The notes under the pieces: generated by a model
What the model saw: the letters and a program-made list of their open reading frames with translations, nothing else
What the model was told of the DNA's origin: nothing
Databases searched by the model: none
NCBI GenBank assembly: GCA_036378175.1
Contig: DASUWY010000024.1
Location: 1 to 64,000, forward strand
Length of the DNA stretch: 64,000 nucleotides
Direction: 5' to 3'
From: Thermoleophilaceae bacterium
Lineage (GTDB): Bacteria > Actinomycetota > Thermoleophilia > Solirubrobacterales > Thermoleophilaceae
Program-made: the position numbers and the translations under genes
Shown: piece after piece, positions 53,138 through 62,977 of the stretch
Numbering within the stretch: the first letter of the stretch is position 1
Layout of the letters: each line of letters starts with the position of its first letter

Positions 53138-55100
53138 TCAGATCGCCGACCGCCTGGACGGCGGCGCCTGGCGCGGGCTCGAGCTCTGCCTGATGTCCTC
53201 GCACGTGGCGGACGACGCCGCCGTGGCGCGCGCGATCGACGTGTCGCGCAGCGCACTCGCGGGCCACAACGCGGTGGTCACGGCCGAGGCGCCGGTGGCG
53301 TGGCCGAGCGGCGCGCACGTGCGCGTGGACCGGCTCGACGACGAGGCGCGAGCCGGCATCGTGCGCAGTGCCGAGTTCGCGGCCGGGATCGGGTCCACCG
53401 TGCTCACCATCCACCTGTTCGTGCCACAGACGCCCGAGGAATACAGAGCCTCCTTCGGCGCGGTGGACGAGGACGAGATCGCGCGCTTCCTGCGCTTCTA
53501 CGCCGACGCCTGCCTCGAGCGCGAGGTCACGCCGCTGATCGAGAACGTGCCGCCCGTGCTGCGCATGCGAACCGGCGGCGTGTTCATCAGCCCGATCGGC
53601 GGACACTGGCGCGACCTTCTCACCTGGCGCGAGCGCGTGCCGGAGCTCGGATTCACGCTCGACACCTCGCACGCCGCCCTATTCAAGAACTTCGCGGGCG
53701 CCTATCCGTCGCTCTTCGACCTCCAGTCCGACGACGAGCTCGAGCTCGCGCGTTACGTGGAGGAGCTTGGGCCGCATAGCGAGGTGGCGCACGTGTCCGA
53801 CGCTCACGGACTGCTCGGCGAGGGGCTTCCCTACGGCAGCGGCGAGCTGAAGGACCAGCTCGATCCCGCCGTCCGGCGCATAGCCGAGCTGGTGCGCTAC
53901 GTGGTGGCGGAGATCAACGAGCCCGACCCGGCGCGCTCGCCCGACATGAAGGCGGGCTACCGCGCGATCGAGCGCGCGCTGGCGGAGCCGCCAGAAGGAC
54001 CGCCGCCGCGACCTGCGCGCCGCCTCCGCCCCGAGCCGTTCGACTGGCAGCGCGTGGTGGGACTGCGCGACCCGATGCCGGCCGTGCTCGAGCTGCAGGA
54101 GCTCTTTGGCGGCCGCCGTGTGCTCGTCACCGGAGGTTGCGGCTCGATCGGCGGCGTGCTCGCGACGCTTTTGAGCGGCTTCAGGCCGCAGCGGATCACG
54201 TTGCTCGACGGGCACGAGGCCGCCCTCACGGCGGACCGCCGCGGGCGCGATCCGAAGGTCGTGGAGCGCATGTCACACGTGCTCTGCGACATCCGGGACG
54301 CCGGCCGGCTCGAGACCGAATTCGCGCGCGCGCGACCCGACGTGGTGTTCCACCTCGCCGCCTACAAGCACGTGGACTGGGCGGAGACTTACCCCGAGGA
54401 ATTCATCGACAACAACCTCCACGGCAGCTGGAACGTGCTGCGCGCGGCGGAGAAGGCGGGCGTGGAGAGCGTGGTGGTGGCATCCACCGACAAGGCGGCG
54501 CTCGCGGCCAGCTTCTACGGCCGCACCAAGCGCTTCATGGAGCAGCTCACCGCGTACGCGGCGCGGCAGGCCGGCGCGCACCGCGCCGCCGTGCGCTTCG
54601 TGAACGTGCTGTCGAGCGCGGGGAGCGCCTCCGACCTGTTCCTGAGGCAGGCGCGCGCGGGCGTGCCGCTCACCGTCACCGACACCGGGATGGTGCGTTA
54701 CTGGATCACGATGGCGCACGCCGCCACGCTCGCCGCCCACGGCGCACTGCTCGCGGGCGAGGGCGTGATGCTTGCGGGTCCGGCCGATCCCGCGATGCTC
54801 ACCGTCGGCGAGCTGGCCGAGCGCATCTGGTCAGGGGCGGGCCATGAGGACGCACCGGCCATCGACCTCGTCGGCATCCGCCGCGGGGAGACGCTCACCG
54901 AGGAGCTCACCGCCCCCGGCGAGGAGATGGGCGAGGAGACCTACCAGGGAATCGCCCCGATCTACGGCGAGATCCCCACAACCGCGCCGGCGTGGGTTGC
55001 CGAACGCCTGCCGGCCACGGGCGGCCGCGAGGAGGCGCGCGCCGTGTGGCTCGAGGCGATGCGCCGCCCGGGACTGCTTATTCCGACCGCGCCGCGCTAG
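53085..55100 (+). CDS. Fusion: sugar-isomerase-like TIM barrel plus CapD-type NDP-sugar dehydratase
   Basis: 671 residues. Residues 1-305: TIM-barrel of the xylose isomerase-like/AP endonuclease 2 family, with [49 protein letters not shown] and VAEINEPD carrying metal-ligand-like Glu, Asp and His. A Pro/Arg linker follows. Residues about 335-671: CapD/PseB-like short-chain dehydratase with [45 protein letters not shown] (YxxxK) and [19 protein letters not shown]. It starts at ATG 53085 inside the preceding gene. It could isomerise and dehydrate the same NDP-sugar. I know of no named enzyme with this layout. Confidence 0.9.
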   Translation: MSTGYAAIPLLKAAPEPDQIADRLDGGAWRGLELCLMSSHVADDAAVARAIDVSRSALAGHNAVVTAEAPVAWPSGAHVRVDRLDDEARAGIVRSAEFAAGIGSTVLTIHLFVPQTPEEYRASFGAVDEDEIARFLRFYADACLEREVTPLIENVPPVLRMRTGGVFISPIGGHWRDLLTWRERVPELGFTLDTSHAALFKNFAGAYPSLFDLQSDDELELARYVEELGPHSEVAHVSDAHGLLGEGLPYGSGELKDQLDPAVRRIAELVRYVVAEINEPDPARSPDMKAGYRAIERALAEPPEGPPPRPARRLRPEPFDWQRVVGLRDPMPAVLELQELFGGRRVLVTGGCGSIGGVLATLLSGFRPQRITLLDGHEAALTADRRGRDPKVVERMSHVLCDIRDAGRLETEFARARPDVVFHLAAYKHVDWAETYPEEFIDNNLHGSWNVLRAAEKAGVESVVVASTDKAALAASFYGRTKRFMEQLTAYAARQAGAHRAAVRFVNVLSSAGSASDLFLRQARAGVPLTVTDTGMVRYWITMAHAATLAAHGALLAGEGVMLAGPADPAMLTVGELAERIWSGAGHEDAPAIDLVGIRRGETLTEELTAPGEEMGEETYQGIAPIYGEIPTTAPAWVAERLPATGGREEARAVWLEAMRRPGLLIPTAPR

Positions 55101-56389
55101 ACGCCGGCGGGCGCGGCACTCAGCTGCGGATAGAGCGGATAGCGCTCCGCCAGCGCGCGGGTGCGCTCGCTCAGCTCGCTGATCTCAGCGCCGCCCCACT
55201 GCGATGCGGTGAGCGCCTGCGCGATCACCTTGCCGATCTCATGGAAGTCGTCGACCTGCAGGCCGCGGGTGGCGAGCGCCGGTGAGCCAATGCGCAGACC
55301 GGACGACACGGCCGGCGGCCGCGGGTCGAACGGCACCGCGTTGCGGTTGACCGTGATGCCGATCTCCGCGAGCCGGTCCTCCGCCTGCTGGCCGTCGAGC
55401 TCGGACTCGCGCAGATCCGCGAGAACGAGATGCACGTCCGTGCCGCCGGTGAGCACGTTGATCCCGCCGCCGAGCATCTCCTCCGCCAGCGCCTGTGCAC
55501 CGGCGCGCGTGCGCCGCTGCCGCTCGCGGAACTGTTCGGACTGCGCGATCCTCAGCGCCACCGCCTTGCCCGCGATCACGTGCATGAGCGGCCCGCCCTG
55601 CTGCCCCGGGAACACCGCGGAGTTGATCTTCTTCGCGTACTCCTCCTTGCAGAGGATCATGCCGCCGCGCGCGCCGCCGATCGTCTTGTGGATCGTGGTG
55701 GTGACGACGTCGGCGTGCGGCACCGGGTTGGGATGCTCGCCCGCCGCGACGAGTCCCGCGAAGTGCGCCATGTCCACCATCAGGTAAGCGCCAACGGAGT
55801 CCGCGATCTCGCGGAAGCGGGCGAAGTCGAGCTGGCGCGGGTAGGCGGACCAGCCGGCGAGCAGCAGCTTGGGCTTGTGCTCCTCCGCGAGGCGCGCCAC
55901 CTCGTCCATGTCAATCAGCGAGTCCTCCTCGCGCACGCCGTACGGGACGATGTCGTAGAGCCGGCCCGACACGTTGAGCTTCATGCCGTGCGAGAGGTGG
56001 CCGCCGTGGTCGAGCTTCATGCCCATGATGCGATCGCCCGGCTCGAGCAGCGCGTGGTAGACCGACGTGTTCGCCTGCGCGCCCGCGTGCGGCTGCACGT
56101 TCGCGTGCTCGGCGCCGAAGATCTCCTTCGCCCGGTCGATCGCCAGCTGCTCCGCGACGTCCACGTACTCGCACCCGCCGTAGTAACGCTTGCCCGGATA
56201 GCCCTCCGCGTACTTGTTCGTGAGCACCGAGCCCTGGCAATCGAGCACCGCCTGCGGCACGAAGTTCTCGGAAGCGATCATCTCGAGCGTGGTCTCCTGG
56301 CGCCGCAGCTCGTTCTCGAGCACCTCGGCGATCTCCGGGTCCACGTCGGACACGTGCTTTGTGAAGTAGTCGGCGGGCAGATCCGTCAC
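55097..56389 (-). CDS. glyA: Serine hydroxymethyltransferase
   Basis: 430 residues, PLP enzyme that converts serine and tetrahydrofolate to glycine and methylene-THF. Signatures: [58 protein letters not shown] and the PLP Lys in [18 protein letters not shown]. In most SHMTs that stretch reads TTTTHKTLxGPRGG, so Thr to Ile before the His and Pro to Ala are variants. Start GTG at 56389 with GAGGAG upstream. Its stop overlaps the fusion gene by four bases. Confidence 0.97.
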   Translation of the reverse strand: MTDLPADYFTKHVSDVDPEIAEVLENELRRQETTLEMIASENFVPQAVLDCQGSVLTNKYAEGYPGKRYYGGCEYVDVAEQLAIDRAKEIFGAEHANVQPHAGAQANTSVYHALLEPGDRIMGMKLDHGGHLSHGMKLNVSGRLYDIVPYGVREEDSLIDMDEVARLAEEHKPKLLLAGWSAYPRQLDFARFREIADSVGAYLMVDMAHFAGLVAAGEHPNPVPHADVVTTTIHKTIGGARGGMILCKEEYAKKINSAVFPGQQGGPLMHVIAGKAVALRIAQSEQFRERQRRTRAGAQALAEEMLGGGINVLTGGTDVHLVLADLRESELDGQQAEDRLAEIGITVNRNAVPFDPRPPAVSSGLRIGSPALATRGLQVDDFHEIGKVIAQALTASQWGGAEISELSERTRALAERYPLYPQLSAAPAGV

Positions 56390-56461
56390 AGCGTTGCTCC
56401 TCTGGTCGGCGGCGCGAGGCGAACTCTGACGGTATCAGCGAAGGCGGCAGACTTAAGACGG

Positions 56462-56995
56462 ATGAGCGCGCTGGATGCGGTGAAAGGCTGGGGCTCAACG
56501 GCCGAGGAGCGGGACCAGAAGCTCGCGTGCGACCAGCTCGTGCCCGACCCGAAGGTGATCCTGCTGCGGGCCGTCGACATCGACGCCCCGCCGCCGCTCG
56601 TCTACCGCTGGCTGTGCCAGCTGCGCTACGCGCCGTACAGCTACGACCTGATCGACAACCGGGGGCGCCGCAGCCCGCAGGAGCTCACTCCCGGCGCGGA
56701 TCGCCTCGTGCTCGGGCAGCGAATGGTCGCGATCTTCAAGCTGGCCCACTTCGAGCCGGGCGAGCAGCTCACGCTCGAGTCCCGCAGCCGGCTCCTCGGT
56801 CATGTGGCGCTCACCTATCTCGTGCGCGACCGCGGAGCCGGCGCGTCGCGCCTCCTGCTCCGCATCGCCTGGGGTCCGCCCCGGCTACCGGGCGCCCGGC
56901 AGGTGCTGGCGGTCGGCGACCTCGTGATGGCGCGCCGCCAGCTTCTCAACCTCAAGGCTTTAGCCGAGCGCGACGCCCACCGAATCCGCGCTTAG
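56462..56995 (+). CDS. SRPBCC-like (START/Bet v 1 fold) protein, uncharacterised
   Basis: 177 residues. Begins MSALDAVKGWGSTAEERDQKLACDQL, then VILLRAVDIDAPPPLVYRWLCQLRYAPYSYD, the beginning of an SRPBCC-type fold, with GQRMVAIFKLAHFEPGEQLTLES and VALTYLVRD as further strands. No enzymatic motif. The fold usually binds a hydrophobic ligand. It lies between glyA and tsaC, divergent from the former, and its 3' end overlaps tsaC by 36 bases. Family assignment is by pattern only. Confidence 0.72.
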   Translation: MSALDAVKGWGSTAEERDQKLACDQLVPDPKVILLRAVDIDAPPPLVYRWLCQLRYAPYSYDLIDNRGRRSPQELTPGADRLVLGQRMVAIFKLAHFEPGEQLTLESRSRLLGHVALTYLVRDRGAGASRLLLRIAWGPPRLPGARQVLAVGDLVMARRQLLNLKALAERDAHRIRA

Positions 56996-57544
56996 CGCGC
57001 CCTCGCGCACGATCGCGAACCGTCCGCCCTGCTCGTACTCGTCCAGGTCGATCACGGTCGAGGGCGTGCCGGGCAGCTCCCCGCCGTCCACCACGAGGTC
57101 AACAGCTTCCCGGATGCGCTCGTCCACTTCCTCGAGCCGGCGGGCGTCGGCGCCGCCGCTCGGATTCGCGCTCGACTGCATCACGGCGCGGCTCACGTCC
57201 GCCAGCAGCGGAACGTGCGGCACGCGTACGCCGATGCGCTCCGGCGACGGCCCGCACGCGAGCGGGAAGAGACGATCCGGGTTGGGCACGAGCAGCGTGA
57301 CCGGACCGGGCAGCAGGCGCTCGAAGGCGCGGCGTGTGCGCGGCCCGAGCGAGGGCAGCGACGCCAGCGCGGGCTCGAGCTGAAAGAACATCACCGCCGC
57401 CGGCTTGTCGGCCGCCCTCCCCTTGATCTCGTACAGCCGCCGCACGGCCGCCTCCGACTCGGGATCGCAGGCGAGGCCGTAGACCGTGTCAGCGGGAAAC
57501 AGCGCGACGCCGCCGCCCGCGATGCAGCGCTCGAACTCGTTCAC
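56960..57544 (-). CDS. tsaC: Threonylcarbamoyl-AMP synthase (TsaC/YrdC family)
   Basis: 194 residues, single YrdC domain without the Sua5 extension. VALFPADTVYGLACDPES, IKGRAADKPAAVMFF, LLPGPVTLLVPN, RIGVRVPHVP and SSANPSGGADA are signatures for binding Thr, ATP and bicarbonate. First step of the universal t6A37 tRNA modification. The GTG start overlaps the prmC stop (GTGA), so it is translationally coupled to prmC; the prfA-prmC-tsaC order is widely conserved. Confidence 0.95.
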   Translation of the reverse strand: MNEFERCIAGGGVALFPADTVYGLACDPESEAAVRRLYEIKGRAADKPAAVMFFQLEPALASLPSLGPRTRRAFERLLPGPVTLLVPNPDRLFPLACGPSPERIGVRVPHVPLLADVSRAVMQSSANPSGGADARRLEEVDERIREAVDLVVDGGELPGTPSTVIDLDEYEQGGRFAIVREGALSADSVGVALG

Positions 57545-58352
57545 GGCGCGCGCCCCACCGTCACGCGTTCGCGGCCGGCGAGGTCGCGGTGGGTCTCGGC
57601 TTCGAGCAGGAGCGAGCGCACCGCCGCGGCCTGCGCGTGGCTGTGCTCGAGCGCGAGCAGCGTGCCGGCAGGTGCCTCGTTTACCAGCGCCCTGATCGCG
57701 TCGAGCCCGTCCTCGCCCGAAACCAGCGCCTCGCGCGGCTCGTAGCGCGTGAGCTCGGGCTCGAGCGTGCTCCACTCGTCCTCGCGCACGTAGGGGAGGT
57801 TGGCCACCACCAGGTCGAACTCGCCGTCCGGCAGGCCGTTGGACAACACCGTCACCGGCACGTCCAGTCCGAGGGCCGCCGCGTTCCCTCGTGCCACCTC
57901 CACCGCGTCCTCCGACGCGTCCGAGGCGCTCACCACGAGGTCCGGCCGTTCGTGCTTGATCGCGAGAGCGACGGCGCCGGAGCCCGTGCCCACGTCATGC
58001 ACGCGCGCGCCCTCGGGCAGCTTCACCCCCAGCTCCACCAGGAGCTCTGTGTCCGGCCGCGGGACGAGCACGCGCCGGTCCACGTGGAGGGTGATGTAGC
58101 GGAAGCCCTTCTTGCCCAGGATGTACGCCACCGGCTCACGCGCCACGCGCCGCCGGACGAGCTCCATCGCCCGCCGCGTGGCAGCCGGCGGCACGCCGCC
58201 GTTCGCGTCGAGAAAGAGCGCCTCGCGGCCCACCCCCATCGCGTGCGCAATCAGCAGCTCGGCATCGAGCCGCGGGGTGTCGCAGCCTGCCGCGCGAAGC
58301 GCGTCCTCCGCGGCCGACAGCGCGTCCCGGACCGACGCCGACTGCCGCGGCA

Positions 58353-58353
<1 letters not shown>
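57541..58353 (-). CDS. prmC: Peptide chain release factor N5-glutamine methyltransferase
   Basis: 270 residues. N-terminal helical domain (LRAAGCDTPRLDAELLIAHAMG) and methyltransferase domain with VHDVGTGSGAVALAIKHE. The catalytic motif reads VANLPYVRED, NLPY in place of the canonical NPPY. It methylates the Gln of the GGQ motif in release factors; prfA is directly upstream. The ATG shares one base with the prfA stop. Confidence 0.95.
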
Positions 58354-59390
<1,037 letters not shown>

Positions 59391-59408
59391 GCCGGTAGCT
59401 GAGGGTAG

Positions 59409-60401
59409 CTACGCGACGACTTCCATCCCGACTCGGTCCGCCTCGTCAGCGTCTTCTGGGTTCTCCACCGCGAGCACCGCTTCCATCGCGGCGATCGCGA
59501 CAGCCAGCTGCTCGAGGTTCGGCGGCCGGGTGGTGAGCTTCTGCAGCTGCATGCCCGGCCACATCAGGATCTGCGCCCACCGCTTCGAGCGGTTGCGGCC
59601 GAACAGCTTGATGATCTCGAAGGCGATGCCGGCGACGATCGGGATGCCCAGCACGCGCGAGGCAAACAGCCAGTACCAGGCGGGCGTGCCAAGTGGCGCG
59701 AACACGAACAGGGCCACGATCATCACGATGAGCAGGAAGCTGGTGCCACAGCGCGGGTGAAGTCGCGAGAAGCGCTGCGCGTTCTCGGGCGTGAGCGGCA
59801 GTCCCGCCTCGTAACAGGAGATGGTCTTGTGCTCCGCGCCGTGGTACTCGAACACGCGCTGCAGATCGGCGATCCGCGAGATCGCCCAGAGGTAGCCGAC
59901 GAAGATCGAGATGCGGATGGCCTTCTCGATCAGGACGAACTCGATCGAATTTCCGATGTGGTGGCGGAACAGGCTCGTGATGCCCACCGGCAGCAGGAAG
60001 AAGAGGCCGACCGCGAGCACCAGAGAGAACGCCACCGTGCCCGCCCACGCGCCGCCCGATACCTCCTGCTCGTCCTCTTCGAGCTGCGCGTTGGTGGAGA
60101 TGCCCAGTGCCTGCAGGCCGATCTTGAGCGACTCGATGAGCGCCACGACCCCGCGCACCAGTGGGAGGCGCATCCAGCGGTGGGTCTTCAGCCACGACAC
60201 GAGCGGGAACGACTTCACGTCGATCGCGCCGTCCGGCTTCCGGACCGCCACGGCCCACGTGGACACGCCGCGCATCATCACTCCCTCGAGCACGGCCTGG
60301 CCGCCGACGGGGGCGTCTCGAATTGCCCGGAGCGGCCCCGGCGAGGGCGAATCGACGTGCCCGTTCGCCTGGACGGCGGGCCTCAGCGCGGAGTCGCTCA
60401 T
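59409..60401 (-). CDS. DUF1385 family membrane protein (YqhQ-like)
   Basis: 330 residues. VGGQAVLEGVMMRG near residue 33 and FEYHGAEHKTISCYEAG with HPRCGTSFLL are the family signatures. About four to five transmembrane helices in the centre (WAGTVAFSLVLAVGLFFLLPVG, IRISIFVGYLWAI, LLIVMIVALFVFAPLG). Commonly found next to rpmE and prfA. The conserved His, Cys and Glu suggest a metal site; function unknown. Confidence 0.93.
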   Translation of the reverse strand: MSDSALRPAVQANGHVDSPSPGPLRAIRDAPVGGQAVLEGVMMRGVSTWAVAVRKPDGAIDVKSFPLVSWLKTHRWMRLPLVRGVVALIESLKIGLQALGISTNAQLEEDEQEVSGGAWAGTVAFSLVLAVGLFFLLPVGITSLFRHHIGNSIEFVLIEKAIRISIFVGYLWAISRIADLQRVFEYHGAEHKTISCYEAGLPLTPENAQRFSRLHPRCGTSFLLIVMIVALFVFAPLGTPAWYWLFASRVLGIPIVAGIAFEIIKLFGRNRSKRWAQILMWPGMQLQKLTTRPPNLEQLAVAIAAMEAVLAVENPEDADEADRVGMEVVA

Positions 60402-60449
60402 GCGTCCATGCTAATCGGACCCTGTGGCGATGTCCTGTAGTCCGGCGCG

Positions 60450-61208
60450 CTAGGCGCAGGGAGCCACGAGCGCGTTGTCCGTCTCGTCGGTCTCCGCGAT
60501 CGTGCGCTCCGGGTCCGCCACGGCGCGCACGCTGAAGCCGCAACGGGGACCTTCGATCTGCACCACGCTCGATTCCTGGGCGGGCAGCAGGTCGATAGTG
60601 GCGTGACCGGCCGGCGTCGCGTCCACCTGGAGCTCCACAGGTACGTTGCGCGCGTCACCCATCCCATCGTTGGCGACGGTGATCGAGTAGATGCGATCGC
60701 TCGCCACCTGGGCGGGCGATGAGGTGATCGAGCTGATGGTGAGGTTGGGCAGCGGCGACGCCTGATGACAGCTGCGCGAGGTGGCCGTCGTGCTCCGCAG
60801 CAGCGATCCCTGCGCGTCGTACCAGCGGAACTGCACCCGCATGCGGTAGGTGCCGCCGTCGCGCAGTGCCGTTACGCGCTGGGTGTAGATGAACATCCGC
60901 GCGCCGGCCTTCGAGCGCCGCCACGGCTTGAGCTCGGGAAGAGAGACCGGCTTGAAGTGCGCGAAGCGGCCGCCCAGCCGCTCGAGCAGCGTGAAGCGCA
61001 TCTCCATCTGCTGCGCGCCGGCGGTCTTCCGCATCTGGCCGCCGAATGAGGCGAAGCGCTGGGCCACGTCATCGGCCGGGTGGCAGTCGGCCAGCACCAC
61101 GCGCGCCTGCGAGCTGCGCAGGTGCACGCGGGCTGCGGCGGACGCCGTCGCGAGCCAGCAGCCGAGCACGGCTGCCGGCAGGCACAGAGCTATGAGCGGA
61201 CGGCGCAT
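60450..61208 (-). CDS. Secreted CARDB-type protein of unknown function
   Basis: 252 residues with a signal peptide (IALCLPAAVLGCWLATASAAA). Residues about 30-140 form an unrecognised domain. The C-terminal 155-252 is a CARDB-type Ig-like adhesion module: PNLTISSITSSP, YSITVANDGMGDARNVPVELQVD and the closing TIAETDETDNALV. Four Cys may form disulfides. The location between DUF1385 and rpmE gives no functional hint. Confidence 0.75.
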   Translation of the reverse strand: MRRPLIALCLPAAVLGCWLATASAAARVHLRSSQARVVLADCHPADDVAQRFASFGGQMRKTAGAQQMEMRFTLLERLGGRFAHFKPVSLPELKPWRRSKAGARMFIYTQRVTALRDGGTYRMRVQFRWYDAQGSLLRSTTATSRSCHQASPLPNLTISSITSSPAQVASDRIYSITVANDGMGDARNVPVELQVDATPAGHATIDLLPAQESSVVQIEGPRCGFSVRAVADPERTIAETDETDNALVAPCA

Positions 61209-61250
61209 GGGCTACAACAAACAGCCCTGGCCGCCCTGAGTTTCGGCGGT

Positions 61251-61457
61251 CTAGGCCCTACGCTTCGCGGCGCGGCGGCGGAAGCGCTCGACGCGTCCAC
61301 CCGTATCCACGAGCTTCTGGCGGCCCGTGTAGAAGGGGTGGCAGTTGGAGCAGATCTCGACGTGCAGCTCAGGCTTCGTGGAGCGAGTGGTGAACTCGTT
61401 CCCGCACGTGCAGGTGACGTGGGCCTCGACGTACTCGGGATGGGTGTCGGTCTTCAT
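61251..61457 (-). CDS. rpmE: 50S ribosomal protein L31
   Basis: 68 residues, C+ type with zinc-binding Cys: CTCG near residue 16 and CSNC near 37. MKTDTHPEY at the start and [20 protein letters not shown] match bacterial L31 closely. Basic C-terminus. First gene of the minus-strand housekeeping run through prfA. Confidence 0.98.
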   Translation of the reverse strand: MKTDTHPEYVEAHVTCTCGNEFTTRSTKPELHVEICSNCHPFYTGRQKLVDTGGRVERFRRRAAKRRA

Positions 61458-61515
61458 ATGGATTTGAGTCTAGCGACCGGCGAGACAGGCGATTACCCCG
61501 CTCCGAGCCTCAAGA

Positions 61516-61535
61516 ATCGTCCGCTCGCGGACGAT
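61516..61535. promoter_or_regulatory. Inverted repeat upstream of the HD-GYP gene
   Basis: ATCGTCCG-CTCG-CGGACGAT: perfect 8-base arms, 4-base centre, 27 bases before ATG 61562, in the divergent region with rpmE. It could be an operator or a hairpin in the 5' leader; no Shine-Dalgarno is evident at the ATG. Confidence 0.4.
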
Positions 61536-61561
61536 CTACGCAGTAGTTGGACCGCGCCAAT

Positions 61562-62977
61562 ATGAGCACCAACCAGCAGCCCATTCGCCCGGGCCGCCCC
61601 CGGCCTGCCCTGATCCCCTACTACGTGGGTCTCCTCGTGCTGGCCGCGGTCACGGTGGCGGCGCTCTCGGGCTTCCACCGGATCGGCGAGTGGCCGCTCA
61701 CCTTCGGGCTACTCGTGGCGCTCACCGTCGGGCTCGACATGGTGCGGATCGACATCTTCGAGCGCGGCAACATCTCCCCCGCCACGATCCCCGCCCTGGC
61801 GCTCGCCTTCCTGTACGGCCCGGCCGGCCCGATCTGCGCCGAGGCCACGATCCTGCTCGTCCGCTCGCTCCGCGGGTCACCGTCCACCATCAAGCGGCTG
61901 TTCGATTTCGGCCTGCTCGGGCTTGCGGGCGCCAGCCCTGCGCTCCTGTTCGGGCTCGTGCCCGTGGAGAAGGCCGGGCTTGTGATCGCGCTGTGCATCG
62001 CCGGCGCCGCCATCTACTACGTCGTGAACTCGATTCTCATTGCCGTGGTCTGGAGCCTGGACGAAGGAATCAGCCCCTTGGCCGCGTGGCGGGAGCGGAT
62101 GGCCTGGCTGTGGATGCACAACCTCGCGGCCGGGGCACTTGCCGGCACATTCGTGGCGGCGGAACGGGCCCTGGGCGTGTCCGCCTTCGTGCTCTTCGGC
62201 GTTCCGCTGTTGCTCGTATGGGCCACCCAGAAGCAGTACCTGAGCCGTTCGCGAACCAGCGTGGAGGCGCTGCGAGCAAGTCACCACGACCTCGAGGCGG
62301 CCAACGAGCAGCTGCGGGTCGCGCTCAGCGAGAACGAGAAGCTGCTCGAGCGCACCAAGCGGGCGTACGTGTCCACCATCACCTCGCTGGCCCGCACCAT
62401 CGAGGCGAAGGACCCGTACACCAGCGGCCACACCGAGCGGGTTGCCGAGTACGCGTTGATGCTCGCCCGCCAGCTCGGGTTCGGCGAGGAGGAGCTGCAG
62501 GCCGTGGAGGTGGGCGCCGTGATCCACGACATCGGGAAGATCGGCATCCCCGACCGCATCCTGCTCAAGCCGGGCAGGCTCGACTCGGGAGAGTTCGAGG
62601 AGATGCGCAGGCATCCTGAGATCTCGAGCTACATCCTCGACGAGCTCGAGCTTCCCGAGATCGTGAGGGACATGGCCCGCAACCACCACGAGCGCTTCGA
62701 CGGCAAGGGCTACCCCGACGGCCTGAAGGGCGAGGAGATCCCGCTGGCGGCGCGCATCCTCACCGTGGCGGATGCCTTCGACGCGATGACGAGCGACCGT
62801 CCCTACCGCCGTGCCCTGTCACAGGAGGTCGCGGCAGCCGAGATCCGGCGCAACGCCTGGACTCAGTTCTGCCCGCAGGTGGTGGCGGCGCTCGAGGTCT
62901 GCCTGGGCAGCTCGGCCCGCCCGGCCGAGCCGGCGGCTCGCCCCGAGTCCGCTACGCCTGCACTAGGTCTGTCGTAG
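61562..62977 (+). CDS. Membrane HD-GYP c-di-GMP phosphodiesterase
   Basis: 471 residues. The N-terminal 220 residues hold about six to seven hydrophobic helices (YYVGLLVLAAVTVAAL, IPALALAFLYGPAGPICAEATILLV and others), MASE-like. A coiled coil follows (about 235-270, EALRASHHDLEAANEQLRVALSE), then HD-GYP (about 278-455) with GHTERVAEYA, VIHDIGKIGIPD and HHERFDGKGYPDGLKG. Hydrolyses c-di-GMP to GMP. ATG at 61562 is preferred to TTG at 61547. The 3' end overlaps the convergent MFS gene by 26 bases. Confidence 0.95.
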   Translation: MSTNQQPIRPGRPRPALIPYYVGLLVLAAVTVAALSGFHRIGEWPLTFGLLVALTVGLDMVRIDIFERGNISPATIPALALAFLYGPAGPICAEATILLVRSLRGSPSTIKRLFDFGLLGLAGASPALLFGLVPVEKAGLVIALCIAGAAIYYVVNSILIAVVWSLDEGISPLAAWRERMAWLWMHNLAAGALAGTFVAAERALGVSAFVLFGVPLLLVWATQKQYLSRSRTSVEALRASHHDLEAANEQLRVALSENEKLLERTKRAYVSTITSLARTIEAKDPYTSGHTERVAEYALMLARQLGFGEEELQAVEVGAVIHDIGKIGIPDRILLKPGRLDSGEFEEMRRHPEISSYILDELELPEIVRDMARNHHERFDGKGYPDGLKGEEIPLAARILTVADAFDAMTSDRPYRRALSQEVAAAEIRRNAWTQFCPQVVAALEVCLGSSARPAEPAARPESATPALGLS

